Origin: Coprinopsis marcescibilis
Taxonomy: Eukaryota; Basidiomycota; Agaricomycetes; Agaricales; Psathyrellaceae
Assembly (NCBI GenBank): GCA_004369085.1
Contig: ML210147.1
Location: 930,001-994,000, forward strand
Reading direction: 5' to 3'
DNA length: 64,000 nucleotides
Made by a program: the position numbers and the translations under genes. Below are positions 1 through 12,840 of this stretch, piece after piece (positions within the stretch are counted from its first letter, which is position 1; the number at the start of each line of letters is the position of its first letter). The notes beneath the pieces are model-generated. The model was not told the DNA's origin. It was given only the letters and a program-made list of their open reading frames with translations, and did not search any database.

Positions 1-1760
1 CCACGTTCGAGCAAAGGTCTCGTCTGTATGCCCGGTTATGATGTCGTCCCAATCCTTCGACCTCGACGACGAATAAGACAGAGATGTGATGGGAGGGAAT
101 TTTAGGGAGGCGAGGGGTATTGACAAGGATGTTGCTTTCTTCGCGAGAGAGCCTAAGAGAGGGACTGAATGATCTGTGGCATCATGACTGCAATATTGCT
201 TACCTTGAGATAATTCAAAGGAACGCGAATCTCTAACGACGGAGGTGCAACGGAGACTTCTATCTCTTGACGCCGTGAGCAGCTGCTTGCCGTCGTCCCC
301 GTAATATCGGATGAGATGGGGAGGTGCGTGATGTCCAGATCTGAATTTCAGCAGTCTCGGCGGGGAAGTTGGAGAGTCAAAAAGCCATTGCTAGGTAAGT
401 TCGGGTCAGCGGGGAAGCTATCAGACTTCGACTGGTCGCTTACCTTGACACTGTTGTCCTCTCCAGACGAAATCATCAAAGGCTGTCCCGGCACCCACTC
501 GATAGAGGATATAGCGCCATCGTGTGCACCTCGAATCATATGCAGGAGTCTTCCTCCAGCATTGAGATCCCAAAGTGCAATATGACCAGCAGAGGAAGCT
601 GAGGCGAGGATGGGATGCCCGTCTAGAAAAGGCGTTCAGTGTCAACCTGCAAAACTTAGTTCTTTTGACCCACCGCTGCGGAACCCAAGGGACCTTATGC
701 TACCGCCCTCCATGGACATTCGCATCAGGCGCTCGTCCGCCCGGATGTCGTATACAGAGATCTCGCCCGAAGCAAAACCAAGCCCAACGACGTCGATAGC
801 GGGAGACTGTGTCATTGCTGTAATGGCCGAGCCGGGTACGTGTTTTTGTCCGAGCAAAGGGGTCGCAGGTGCTGAGAGCAGTTGAGATGAAGCAAATTTG
901 AAAATGCATTGCCTAGCCGGAAGTTTAGCACACATGCTAAGAGGGAATTAGTCCACACAACTCACCGGGTTTGGATATTCCACAGTTGTAAGGTTCCTTG
1001 GCTGCTAGAAACAAGGACCTTGTTCAGGTAGGTCGCCGGGTGCATAATTGAAGTTGCAGTAAAATCCTGCTCGAATTCCATTGTGGAAGCCAGGTCTGCG
1101 TCTGGTTAGAACATTATATTAAGGGAGTTACGACCATACTGACCTCCTGAGCTGGTATCCCAGGCGAACATCCTGGTGCCATCCTCTGTCAAAGCCAGTA
1201 TTTGCGCTCCAAATATTGTGATGTAGGCGAGGTTAGACCCAAGGGGGTTCTCAATTCTAAGAATCTAGAGGCGGATTGGCATGAGTGATGCGTTCGCAGT
1301 GCAAGAGTGAATATTATACCTCTTTCCCTCTAATGTACTTAAAGAGAAGAGGACCAGATGCAATCCATACTGCATTGCCATCCATGGCCATACACGATAT
1401 CTGTTCTGGGGCATTGGGGCCTGAAAACCCATCCATTAAATCGAATAATCTGCGAAACTACTAGGAGAACATACCAGCAAACAGCAACGTCATCTTCCCT
1501 CCTTCCCAGAGAGCCCATGACTTTCCAAGGCAAGTTAGAATATGGATGCGAGGCCCCTCAGTCGCTCCTTTGAAAGATCGGGTTTGCAAAACGAATGGAA
1601 GATGGTTGGTGATTAATCCAAGGGCTCTAAAAGGCACAAATAGCCTCGGCTCATTCTGCGCCCTCTTGGTTGCTGTCGCAGTTGTTCGCAAACGCTTTCT
1701 CGGGGGAGGTGTCGAGACATCTGAACTGTCCGCAATGCTTGTTGCCGTTGTTGAAGGCAT
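1..1760 (-). CDS. UTP21: U3 snoRNP / SSU processome WD40 protein Utp21 (WDR36), 3' end outside window
   Basis: Utp21 is a WD40 protein of the UTP-B subcomplex of the small-subunit processome and acts in the nucleolus on 35S pre-rRNA. The ATG is at 1760. The first exon has a basic Ser/Thr-rich leader and then the family signature LFVPFRALGLITNHLPF, followed by KSWALWEGGKMTLLFAG, the start of the first WD repeats. Further minus-strand exons give WD-repeat segments such as GLGFASGEISVYDIR (about 770-860) and HDGAISSIEWVPGQPLMISSGE (about 450-540). The exons are split by short introns. The gene runs off the left edge, so the C-terminal Utp21 domain is not visible. It diverges from the SRP receptor beta gene, with about 290 bp between the two start codons. 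The family assignment is firm; the exact exons are not resolved. Confidence 0.88.
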
Positions 1761-2047
1761 GTTCGTGAAGTTTTTGGCCTGGGTGTCCAGATTATTTCGT
1801 TAGGTTTTGATATATCAGAGCATACGTCTGGTCGGCGTCGTGAAGATTATTGGGTTACAATGTTGGTAGTCGTGCCCAACGGCAGCAACGACGAGGACGC
1901 GATGGCCAAAAATTATCGCACGTGATGGGGCTTCCCAAAGCGGAACCAATCAATGCCAAGACTCAGTACGTCACGATCAGTGCCAACAAGTCCTTCGTCA
2001 CGGTGGACACTGCTGTCTCTCGCGCCAACGAACTACGAACGACAACC

Positions 2048-3064
2048 ATGGCTGACGAAATACCTCAAGCAACGCCAGAAGTGCTACCAATATCGACCTC
2101 CTTTGCAATACCTGCCCCCGTCGTAAATTGGGTTATCGCATTCGTTGCTGCTCTCGCCATCTTCCTAGGTTTGTCATGGACTAGACCTAAACCTTCAGCA
2201 ATGTCATTCAACTGTTTACTATCCAGTGGTGCAGCTCTTCTGGAAGCAGAAGCGATCGAAAGGGGACTCTCTGCTCTTGGTTGGACCGTCTGACTCTGGG
2301 AAGACGGCCCTGTTTTCAAAAGTGTGTGTCCATCATCGTATAAGAGTTTCAGTGCTCACCTGGAGTTTACAGCTGGTTTATGGAAAATCAACCCCTACCA
2401 ACACATCTCTCCAAACCAACGTATCATACGCAAATCCAACGGTTACTAAACCGCTCCGTATTATTGACGTTCCAGGACATCCGAGAATTCGCGGCCAACT
2501 TACGGAGTACCTACCCCAAGCAAAGACTGTTGCTTTTGTCGTGGACTCGAATACCATCTCAAGAACTGGGGTTGCAGCAGCAGAGTAAGTTTTCCAACTC
2601 GCGGTACACATCGCCAGGTATTAAACTGTTCCAGGCATCTCCACCAAATAATCCATGCCATCACTTCATTACCGCCATCTCAAACCGCCCCTTCGATCGT
2701 CATCCTCTGCAATAAAGCAGATTTGCTCAAGACATCAGCATCCTCAGGCTCTGCAGAGAGTCTTGCTGTCATCCGTGTCAAGACTGTTCTCGAAAGAGAG
2801 CTTGAAAAGCGACGCAGCGCGCAGTCAGGAGGAGTCAATGTTGAAGGACTAGGAGAGGAAGGCGAACGGATGGAGCTGGGTGGCCTGGAGTGTGGTGATG
2901 GAAATGCGCCTTTTAGATTCGAAGATTGGGAAGGCGGTGAAATTACGTTCTTGGGCACCTCCGTCCGCCCTGGGTCATCTGAAGAGAAGGCTGAACTTGA
3001 CGAAAAGAGCGAAGGCACCGGCGGACTGAGTGGCCTGCTTGAATGGTTGGAAGAGAATTTTTAA
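2048..3064 (+). CDS. SRP102: Signal recognition particle receptor subunit beta
   Basis: This is the membrane-anchored small GTPase subunit of the SRP receptor, which docks the alpha subunit at the ER for co-translational translocation. Exon 1 (ATG 2048) encodes a short lumenal tail and one hydrophobic segment (about residues 22-42, VVNWVIAFVAALAIFLG). After an intron the G1 loop reads GPSDSGKTALF. A second intron follows, and then the switch/G3 region (RIIDVPGHPRIRGQL). After a third intron near 2587 comes the G4 motif NKAD (ILCNKADLLK). The protein ends in a typical hydrophobic C-terminus, GLLEWLEENF. All GTPase motifs are present and the length fits the family. The gene diverges from UTP21. 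Confidence 0.92.
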
Positions 3065-4179
3065 CATGCCTCATCTCTCCTGTTGTTATCGATAACGTCC
3101 TGTTGTATAGTTAGTTAGGTGGTCACTAATGACACATAGCGTCTAGCTCTGCCCCTCTCCGCCCCCGCTAGTCACATCCAAGTCGCCCGCCATTCAGTGC
3201 CGGTAGATCTCCCAATTCGCCCCAGGACTTCAAATCAACTCGTAGGGAACTTGTATGGGAAGGGACACTCCTTGTGGCAAACGTAAGTTTTCTGCTGTTT
3301 GTCGAACCGAAGAGATGAACTTAGAGCATTGCTAGGCTTTTGAAGTTGAACGTCCTGAACTGCTGGTCAGCTGACTAACTTCCGTTTGCTATTGAACTCG
3401 ATTCAAGAACGAACGCTTTGCAACTATATTTCTTAACGCAACTTCATTATGGCCTACTTCTGAAGATGCACATCCGCCACAGCAACCATGGTTTCTTGAA
3501 GGCAGGATATGCTTTCGTGACGGCCTCCCTTTGAAGGAAGCCGAGTTTTCTTAGTACGACCAGGTGGAAGAGTCAAGGCATGGGTGTGTAATTTGATTTG
3601 ACCTACTTCTGGATGTTGATAATCAGCTAAAAGCCGCTGTTAAAGCCCTGGTGAGGACATGAGTATTGTGGACTACAAAACGACAGCAACCGGGTTACTT
3701 GATCCCAACCCTTTGCTGACCTGTTCGAGTTCGACTACTGGCCGAACCCAGGCAAAGAAAGATGTTGGGAATCTATTCCCCGGAACAAACAGACCCCGGA
3801 AAGTTGATTTATTTCCTTGTTTTTCTGGAAGCAGACAAGCAGCAAAGTGATACCTCGTTAACATTAAAACTGGTTTAATTCACTAGTACTACTATTACAT
3901 TGCTTCGATTCGAATTATTTAGGGAAAGTGTCAGACAAAGATAATATATATGATTAAATAGGTCACGAGTGAGAGAACCGCAAATTGACGACAATAGACG
4001 CAATGCATAATGCATGTTGGGTCTTGGATTAAAGCATAAGAAAAGGGACGAAGCAAGTCGAACGGGAGGGAAAACGAACGAAAAGATTGAGCGACGTTAC
4101 CACTTGCACCCAGGTATTAAACACAAAAAAAGATGATCAATGTTCGAGGTGGGTCGAGTCGGGAACAAGCTGAATCGAA
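3065..4179. other. Intergenic, no gene seen
   Basis: This 1.1 kb stretch lies between the convergent 3' ends of the SRP receptor beta and MFS transporter genes. The open frames are short, have no recognisable family and lack convincing splice structure. It presumably holds two 3' UTRs. No repeat or RNA gene was recognised. Confidence 0.6.
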
Positions 4180-6868
4180 TTAAAGGATGTAGCGGAAGTC
4201 TCTGTTCTGAATGTCGGTCAAGTCGAGGAAGGCCTGGTGTAAACGTGTTCAGTAAATTGAACAACCCATCGACGGAGGCGAGAGGTAGCTCCGACCTTAT
4301 CTATCTGTTGCTCAGCCTTCCCACCATCCTTTGTCTCCTTTTCGACACAGACATTATCGTAGGTCTCGTCGCGCGTTTCCTTGTCACGAACATCGTTTTC
4401 TCGGCTTAACATGAAGCGTAGAGCTAGGATGAGCACAGAAGACGTCACGATGGACGTAGATATCACCATCCAGGGTACTCGGTTCCTATAGAATTGGGGA
4501 GGTAAGCACAGTAATTGAGCCCAGTCACGCTGGAGCCTACCTCGGCTGATACATCATCTTCCACATAAAGGGGCCCGCAGCATTTCCAATGGCGTATCCG
4601 ATCAGAATAATCGCGTTCGCAGTAGTGCCTTTGACCCGCCGTTAGTATCGCAAGGCACATAATGAAACACTTCTCCCAGAAGCAGACTAGCAGAGGACAA
4701 ATATCGTATGACTCACGTTTCGTGTGTCCGGAAATGACTGAACCGACCCATCCGAGGAAGATCGGAAACGGCACGACAAAGAAAACTTGTTTGTGAGACG
4801 TATCAGCGAGGGCATCAGTCAGTATGATGAAACAGCGTTAACTCACTGGTCACCCAGTACGAGAACAAAAGGCCGACACGATTTTCGGACGGCAAGGCGT
4901 TGACTAAAATAGATCCCAAGAGTGCGGGCATGAACATCAAGATGGAGCCATAGCCCCTTCCAATCGCTGGGATAGAAGCAATCTTTACTCCCACCCAGAT
5001 GTATATGACTACAGAGAGACAGGAGTGGCAATTATAAACATTATTTAGTAAAGTAAATTAAGATATGATCGATGTCCCAACTTACTTTCAACCAACCCGT
5101 CGACGCAACCTAGAAGAGTGGTGTTGAGGGTCGAGAAACCGAACTGATTAACAATAATCTGGCGTTGGTTGGCGAGCTGAATGATCGGGGTTTTGAGTTG
5201 CGTCAGCGAAGGTAAAGGAAAGGGTGTTTGTAAACATGAGAGTCGAGACTTACAGAATTGGGTACCTGTCTAATGAGTATGGTGTCAGTTCAGTGTATGT
5301 ACATGACCAAGAAAGCCCCGCAACTCACGAGACTGCGGCAAAAAGGGCCATCACCCAGATCTTTTCGTCACGGAAGGCTTCCAGAAACCTGATGCGTCAA
5401 GCCAACCGCCTTTAGTTAACCCAAGGCATTCCCCCGAGTAATATGCACGTACTGGTCCCTTTTCCACTTTTTATTCTCGACTCCCGATTGGTTGATCTTG
5501 ATCCTTTGAATTGCCAAGGAGCGTTCTTCGGCTGTTAGGAACCAAGCGGAAGTAGGGGAGTCTGGGAATAGGAACCTACGGAGTGACAGAAGAAGCGATT
5601 AAACGTGTAGTACTGTATGTTAAATAAAGCACACCGACCAGAACGCCACAGCGGTAAAGAAGGTGATCACGCCGGTTATGATCATGAGCCTACAGTGCAG
5701 ATTTGAGTGAAAGGAGCGAGAATACCGCGAGATACTCGCCATTGCCATGGCATAAAATTAGCTGTCTATAGACCCATGTAAGTTTGGAAGACGCCAAGTC
5801 TCGATTTGAAGCCAACCTTTGTATGAAGAACCCCAAACCCAAGCAGTCCCAAAAATATAATGGCTGTGCCGTTCATTAAGACTAAGACCTCGGGTAGTCA
5901 GAAGATCTGGTAATCGGAGAACTTGAAAATGTGACATACACCAGTAGCCCACACGCCGCGTTTGTTCCTCTCGAGTGTAGAACATAGACGTGACGATCAT
6001 GAATCCCGGAGTTATAGCGCCTATTACGCAAACTTTAGCGCTGCGGTGCGTCCGAAACGTGGATATATACGTACCTTCACATAAACCCAAAATGAATCGC
6101 ACCACAAATAGCGCCCCGAACGACTTGCACGCAGAATGTGCCATCAAGGCTATAGCCCATATAAATATGTTAACGCTGGCTTAGTTGTGAGATCTCAAGA
6201 ATCAATTAGTAAAGTTCCGCGGACATACCTCATCCATTTCCCAACAGGAAACCGTTGCAGGGCGAGGTTTTGGGGATACTGAAGAATTATAAGTGCTGCA
6301 TTAACGCGACATTGTTGGCATATCCACCTCAAAGACAAGGTAGCTTAGGTAGAAGACAGTACCCAACCAATTGAATTGGTTCTGAGTCAACTGGGCATCG
6401 GGACTGGGAGACCATAGAGCGTCAAGTGAGGCCTCACGGGGGAGTTCTGTTAACGCACATAATGCCTAGGACAGCGGCTTGCCCGAGAGTAGCCTTGTCT
6501 GCAAAAGTCATGCTGTTCCGTCTTTAAGGAGATGGTTCTGTTGTGGTCTATTGCGGCTCACAGGTAAAGAACTGGATGAAAACAGGGTGGCGTCGGTCAA
6601 GATTCGTATGCACAACGGGTACAACTCACTGCACATGAACGGCATGACATGGAGATCGATTTTGCGCCTACATGAGTGAATTATATCAACATGAGTCGTG
6701 GAACGAGGAGGAATCCATTCACCTTAAACGCGTTGCAATCTCCGGGGTCAAAGCTTTCGTCGAAGCTTCCGCAACTTCGACTGCAACGTCCACATCCTGG
6801 AGTTTAATAACCTGGCGTTGAAGCTCAGATTTATCTTCTCCAAAGTCGCTTTTGCTCTCCATCGACAT
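4180..6868 (-). CDS. MFS transporter, anion:cation symporter (Dal5/allantoate permease-like) family
   Basis: This is a plasma-membrane H+-coupled transporter of the fungal ACS/Dal5 group, whose members carry allantoate, nicotinate, pantothenate or similar organic anions; the substrate cannot be told from sequence. The ATG is at 6868 (an alternative in-frame ATG lies at 6862). The cytosolic N-terminus is joined through a phase-split arginine to RRKIDLHVMPFMC, the usual lead into TM1. Then come DKATLGQAAVLGIM (after TM1), RFILGLCEGTYI (TM4) and ITPGFMIVTSMFYTREEQ, all diagnostic of the group. The C-terminus is FLDLTDIQNRDFRYIL, the hallmark tail of fungal ACS members. I count roughly ten short introns. 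The protein appears complete. Confidence 0.87.
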
Positions 6869-7719
6869 TGGTGGGGGGATGCAGCGACGACTAAGGTTGA
6901 GGGGAGAGAACACAGGAAAGGGGAGGGGCCACGAGCTTCGCAGGGGTTTTAGTGTACAAAGTTGGATATATGTACAAAATCCCATCTTAACGCCCAGCGG
7001 AGCAATAAGTACAAGGGTCGGAACGTGATTCGCTAGGCATTTTTAGCTTCGAATTATGATGGATCGATGTGTCCCTGGTCCCGCCGCTTGCAACTGTCCA
7101 ACTTCTTGCATCGAATGCCGCGCTTTGCGTTCTTTCAGATCGATACGAGAAGCCCAGAGATTCAGAAGTCGCCCAAGCAAGCTCAAGATCCTGAAGGGGT
7201 ACATCCAAGCTTCAAACAAAGCTTCAAACACTGGTCTCTGAGCACAGAAATAACGGTTCGCCATGCCAGCTAGTTTGAAACGTCGAGAGAACAGGACTAT
7301 CCGACCAGAGGTATGTCAGCAGGTTTGCTGCTGCTAGGACTCGAGAATAATCTGGAGCCGCATAGAGTTCTTGGATAAGATTATGGTTTGGAGACGATCA
7401 AAGATTGGAGGAAGGACCAGCATGGACGTCGAGGCCAACTGAGATTCGTGCCAGATTTCCGCATTCGTGAATCTCATGCCCTAAAGTGGTTCGCACGTGA
7501 GCGGTGGCTGTGGATTTTGGCCTGCTGGGACAAGTCACCCGAACGCAAATCACTTGTTGCTTCTTACCAGTTGGCAGAGAAGGATTTCTATCCAACAAGC
7601 GTTGTCTGTCTGCTCTGTGAGCTATACGCAGCATCTGAATCCCACCGGCTAGCCTTGAACGGTATCTTGAACCCTCATCACCATCTACAGCGTTTTTTTA
7701 CCGCGAAACTACTGCATTC
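6869..7719. other. Intergenic region between divergent MFS and CLP1 genes
   Basis: About 850 bp separate the two divergent start codons. The open frames here have no family resemblance, and the longest plus-strand one (7388-7795) begins at a TTG and overlaps CLP1 out of frame. The region presumably carries both promoters. Confidence 0.55.
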
Positions 7720-9709
7720 ATGGCAGATTCAGTCCCACCAGCACCTTCCAAGGAATGGGTCCTCGATGCTGAAACAGAATACAGGTTTGAACTAGATCCA
7801 GACACTTCGTTTGCAATCAAAGTGCGTGCTCAGAAGGGACTCATAGCAGGGGAGTTGATATCGACTGTACCAGTTGGTTCGAGGAAGAGCTGAAATATTT
7901 GGCGCTGAATTGGTGCAGGGCAAGAAGTATCTGTTTGCTTTGGAGTGCAAAGCCGCTGTATACACCTGGCAAGGATGTACGATTGAGATGAGTTTCTCCT
8001 TCATCTTCTCACTTGTTTCTGCTCTACTTTATGTGCATATCCTTATTTTCTGCCTTGTAAGCACGTCACAGGCCAACCCTCGACGGAATACGTCTCAGAG
8101 GAGACACCTATGGCACCCTACGCTAACGTTCATACAGCCCTTGAGCAGATGCGTGTGCGTGCATTAAGCAAGGCCAGAGGGTCTCCTTTGCCGCCAGGAG
8201 AAAATGCGGATTCAAAGTTCCTTGAAGCTCCTAGAGTTCTGATACTTGGTCCTGAAAACTCGGGGAAAACCACGATTTGCAAGATCCTTGCAAACTATGC
8301 AGTGCGAACGGGGCAAGGCTGGACGCCAGTCCTGGCCAACGTAGATCCCACTGAGGTCAGTCGCTGTTGAATTGCAAGAATTCGTCGACCCTTGCATTTA
8401 CGCAGTCACGGACTTTAGGGTGCTTGGGCCATTCCGGGTACCTTGTCGGCTGCAGCAATACCTGGCCCAATACAGACGTATTCCCCTGCCAATCCATTGG
8501 GATCAGCAGCTACAACCGCTCCTCTTGCACTGGCTTCTCATTCTCTCGTCCCACTAGTCTCTTGGTACGGACACACCGACACAAAGAGAAACCCCCTCCT
8601 CCTGGATAGGCTCGTTCGCAATCTTGGTGAAAACGTAAACGATAGGTTCGACTTAAGTCCAGAAGGTATGTATTTGAGTTGCCTGTATGATCCCCAGAAA
8701 ACTCTATCACTAACCGAGCTTTCAGTCAAGGCATCTGGCCTTATTGTGGACACCCCATCTTCGTTCGCGTCAAGTTCATCTCCTACTGATCATCGCCAAA
8801 AATTGATCAAAGCATGCGTGAATTCCTTCAGAAGTATGGGCTACATTCGTTCTTTCCTCCTCAGCTCGGGGTGTTAAACTCCAACTCTGTCGAACAGTAA
8901 ACGTCATTCTCGTTGTCGGACATGAAAAACTGAACGTCGAAATGCAGCGTGCATATGGATCATACGTCACGGTCGTGAAAATACCCAAGTCAGGAGGTGT
9001 GAGTAGACAATCTTCACCTCCTAATGCTTAAAACTCAGATCGATTCTAGGTTGTCGAAATTGATTCTAGCTATCGAGAGAGAGTTCAACGATATCAATTG
9101 CACACGTACATGTACGGGCACGCCGTTCAACCACCTGCGGGTGTTACGGGGGGCACGCTCGGAGGGGAAACTTTATCAGATCTCGTCCTATCGCCGTCCT
9201 CAACAGTGATCAAATTTGGCGATTTGTCGATCTATCAAATCGGTACAGGTGAGGAGCCGCTCCATTCTCTCCAACCCGCTTTTCAAACCCAGGTTGATCT
9301 TGGCTCATTCACACTATTCCCTATCTCGGGCTGCTTACAGAGAATATGGCGCCTTCCTCTGCTCTTCCTATCAATGCCCACCGTCAGGTGTCGGAAATGC
9401 AGCCTGTGCCCGTGAACCCGGCGTCACCTGGTTCAGGCTTGCTTGGATCTGTACTTGCGCTTCTGTCCCCGTTCAATCCTGACGAGAACGAACGATACGA
9501 CGAGGAGATACTGGATCTCTCGGTGGCCGGCTTCATTTATGTGTACGTTTCTGAGCTTGTAAGCAGAGCTGAGGAGAAGACTGATTTCATTGGGATACAG
9601 GACACACATAGATGTGAAGCAGAGGAAGATGACAATTCTATCGCCGAACCAGGGCTCTGTGGTTGGTAAGACAGCGTTAATTGGGTCTGTTGAATACCAG
9701 GATCAATAA
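7720..9709 (+). CDS. CLP1: Clp1, mRNA cleavage/polyadenylation factor (polynucleotide kinase fold)
   Basis: Clp1 is the P-loop subunit of cleavage factor IA (with Pcf11) in mRNA 3'-end formation; in animals it is also an RNA 5'-kinase. ATG 7720 begins MADSVPPAPSKEW, followed by the N-terminal domain (IKLVRGRAEIFGAELVQGKK, across an intron at about 7829). The Walker A is GPENSGKTTICK, and VDPTEGAWAIPGTLSAAAI follows. That VDPTE form resembles the yeast proteins rather than the metazoan VDVGQG form. Downstream are LIVDTPSSF and VILVVGHEKLNVEMQR. The C-terminal domain ends SVVGKTALIGSVEYQDQ at the stop 9707-9709. I count about seven to nine introns. Whether it has kinase activity cannot be judged here. 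Confidence 0.92.
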
Positions 9710-9960
9710 AAGTGTAGTATGTAGTGTTGATGTAGTCTGCGAATAGAAGCACTGTGGATAAATGACGGATACTTGAGTGGAACTTGCTCGTTCAGTGGCA
9801 GGACCGGAGGGGCGGCTGCCGAGAGACCGGTGGCCGGCGCGGGTGCTGACAGTTTTCGGCGGGTGTTGGGACTTGCCAGCTTGTCTGCGGTGCTGGTGAC
9901 TCCGACGACTTCCACTGCACAGGGCCTCAACAGCCAGGGCAGCGCAGACATTCCCTTCCG

Positions 9961-10939
9961 ATGTCTGCATTTCGCCATATATTGGGCGCCTTGCCAGCAG
10001 GGCGCAGGTCTTATTCCTCTTTTTTCTCTTCCAAACCAGGCGGAGGCCGATACTTCAATTCAGCCAAGTCAAAGTCGCCGGTCGTGGCTGCAAAGACGAC
10101 CAACGGATCCAATGATTCAGCGGTCAAGGACTCTTCATCGACAGCGACGGTCTCCCAGGATGGTACGAGCTCTAATGGACCCCAGGAGTCGACGACAATG
10201 GCTGATACTCAAACTCCATCACCGGATGTGACGGTCGTTGGTTCTTCTTCCCCTTCCCCCTCTACAGCACTCGCCCAGCAGTCCCAGATTGAAGGCAGCA
10301 CAACCTCAATGACAGGAGATTCACTCGTAGAAGATATTACATCGTCATTCCACGCCAGCACACAACTCCACCCAGTTCTCACCTCAAAGGATTTCAAACT
10401 GCACCAATTCTTCTCATTACACCGACCACTACTCCTCGTGCACAATCCTGCATCGTTGTTTACGCCAGGACCCTCCTTTGACTCGGTGTTTACCGTGTCA
10501 GGTCAAGTTAAGCTCGGTCAAGAAGCGAGCGGTCAGCAGACGCGACAACCGTCGTCCGTATTTGACGACTTCCCAACGGACACGTCGATAGACGCAGATG
10601 CGGAGGCGGCAAGGCAGCTAGCACGGGGATTGACCATGAACAGAGCAGCCCCCGCGATTGCATGGGAGGACACCCTGAGAAGGCTCGGTCTAGACCCACA
10701 GCAGGACCCCGAGAGAGTCAGCATGCAGGAACAGATGGACAGGGATTGGGAAGATGTCCAGATCGTCCTCGACAGCACCAAGAGGAAGCGCCGAAAGAAG
10801 ATGAAGAAACACAAGTAAGCAAAAAGCCCTAAACCACCCTTCAATTTTCGACCCTAGTTAACTTGCGTTTCTGTGTCTGCTTTTCAGGCTCAAGAAACGT
10901 AGAAAGGCTACCCGCGCTTCCCGATTAAAGCTTAAGTAG
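9961..10939 (+). CDS. COX24: Mitochondrial small ribosomal subunit protein mS38 (Cox24/AURKAIP1 family)
   Basis: mS38 is a small mitoribosomal protein; in yeast its loss impairs Cox1 mRNA handling. Exon 1 (9961-10814) has an Arg/Ser-rich presequence-like N-terminus (MSAFRHILGALPAGRRSYSS) and a long low-complexity Ser/Thr-rich linker. Exon 2 (10888-10939), joined through a split lysine codon, supplies the diagnostic extremely basic tail KRKRRKKMKKHK then LKKRRKATRASRLKLK. The function lies in this C-terminal domain. The roughly 300-residue length is long for the family because of the linker. The gene lies about 250 bp downstream of CLP1 in the same orientation. Confidence 0.85.
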
Positions 10940-11289
10940 CTCCAGCGTCCCCAGCGTCTGGATCTTGGCTTTCTTGGCGAATCGAGCATCCGTATTCATT
11001 TCTATTTCCTCTGTAATCCAGAGTTAACAAGTAGTCCCCCTCTCCTAATCTCATTTCATTTCATCTCGTAGACCACGGTCTTTCAGTCTCGAATTTCGGC
11101 CTACACCCTCCTCCCAAATCTCGGGGTTAAGAGTACGCAAACAGTAAGGATAAATTGCTATCAAGTGCAGAACCACGCCATCACATTGAGTGCCATTACC
11201 GTTACCGATAATAAATCAAAAACTGCAAGAATCCCGACTTCAATACTTTACTCGACCGCGAAGACCACAAGCCTAAGAGACCGTCGACT

Positions 11290-12840
11290 TCAGGTCACCG
11301 TCACAATCTCGCCTCTTCCATCTTTAAGAATAACCAACTCGCACTCGATCTTCTCCCCAGTGTCTAGACACCACACGTCCGTGGGGTCTACCGCATTTGT
11401 CTTGATTTGGCGTTTCTCGCAGAACGAGCGACCAAGGACAACGTCAAAATGAGGCTCCTCGGAGAGATAAACTTCCACCATGACCGGTTTCAATCCGTTC
11501 TTGGCTGCGGTGTGTTCGTAGCTTCTTGAATTGCTTTTCTTGGAGCGCACGGTAGGAGCGCTGCTCTTTATGCTCAAGGCGTCTGTGTGCATCAGTAATG
11601 GATGCCCATGCGCGCCGCCGCCGTTGGTGTGAGCCACGTTCCCTGACACCGACGCGGACGCCGCGACAATTCCGCTGTTGGCGGTTTGTAGGTATCTTGT
11701 CCTTGGCGAGGAGTATGGAGAGGGATTGTTGCTGATTAAGGTGGTGAGATGCGGGTGCAGTTGGTGATGAGTTTCATCGTTTGAAAGTGAAGACGCAGAA
11801 GGCGTTAAAGTTATCGGCCATTCCCCGATGCAAAGTAGCCCGCCATAGCCGTAATTTCCTGGGGCCGAATCTGGAGGAACGAAACCATGCTTTACAGCAA
11901 ACTTGCGAGAGATGTAGACGTGTCGATGGCCTGCTTTTAGTAACATTCGGACTAGAAACGGGCATGAGTTCGTCATTAGTCTCCTTCGTTGCTGCAGAAG
12001 TGATTCAAGGTCAAATACCATTCTCTACAGGCCCAATACTCCCCATTACTGTCCGCACACCGTTTTCTGAATGAAACTTTTCGAAATCCCTCTTGAAATT
12101 CGGTAATTCGTTTGTTGGCTTCTTGTGCCCCGCCTTGGTACTCTTCCCAGTCGAACCCTTTCCAATGCTCCTGTGCGTGGATTCGGCTCGGAGTTTGTCT
12201 CCATGTACATGACAGTGGTGCGCACGACTAGGTTGGAAGATATAGTACGACGGGTTGCAGTATGCCGGTGGGCCAGGGAGCGGTACTGCCGGATTGTGAA
12301 GATGCAACGTTGGACTCTGGCGCTGGGCAGCCTCCTCATTGACAAGCGTCATTCGAGAACTGGACGCCAGTCCATTTCCCCCTATTTGATCTGTATTTCG
12401 TAGCAGGCTCGGAGGGGCACCACTAGGGATTTGACCAGCGACACCATGGACATGCTCTGGTTGCTGTTCTCGTTGCCTCCAAGTAAATATGGCGTAGTCA
12501 GAATCTATAGGACACTGAGCACTTCTAAACTTTTCGAGGGACTATATGCATAATTGGGCTCACCATCATCCAAATTCCAAGTCGCGGCGTTGTACTCGTA
12601 TTTCAGCCACCCAGGCCCAACACGTTCGCCGTAGTAGTCTGTGTGCGTCTTACGACTGAGTTTATCATACAGGTCTGTCAGGGACTCTTCCGTCACTGTT
12701 CAAGATTGGAAACAGAGCCAAGGAAATGTGTTAGCAATTCCGCCAAGCAATCTAATTCTGTCCAAACCTGACATACGGGAATGCGCTATAGCAAAAGATG
12801 ACGATGGTGTGTGCACGTTTAGTACTGTAGGTGCAACCAT
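11290..12840 (-). CDS. Uncharacterised conserved protein with retropepsin-like halves lacking catalytic Asp
   Basis: I do not recognise a named function. ATG 12840 begins MVAPTVLNVHTPSSSF. An intron joins to LTEESLTDLYDKLSRK and WLKYEYNAATWNLDD, possibly a PB1-like fold. A His/Pro-rich linker follows, then a conserved core. I place an intron at about 11943-12010 (donor GTATTTG, acceptor TTTCTAG), which fuses MGSIGPVEN to VRMLLKAGHRHVYISRKF. The second conserved half is VEVYLSEEPHFDVVLGRSF, followed by VWCLDTGEKIECELVILKDG, ending EIVTVT. The spacing in LLKAGHRHVYISRKFAVKHG and FDVVLGRSF copies that of retropepsins (L-x-D-S-G-x5-FIS..F..KH and DVILG-F), but D-S/T-G is replaced by K-A-G. The fold reading is inference. 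Confidence 0.72.

Noticed and set aside
11943..12021. Open frame starting MVFDLESLLQQRRRL as the N-terminus of the retropepsin-like gene
   Set aside because: It lies in a good intron (GTATTTG...TTTCTAG). Removing it joins MGSIGPVEN to VRMLLKAGHRHVYIS, which restores a continuous conserved block.
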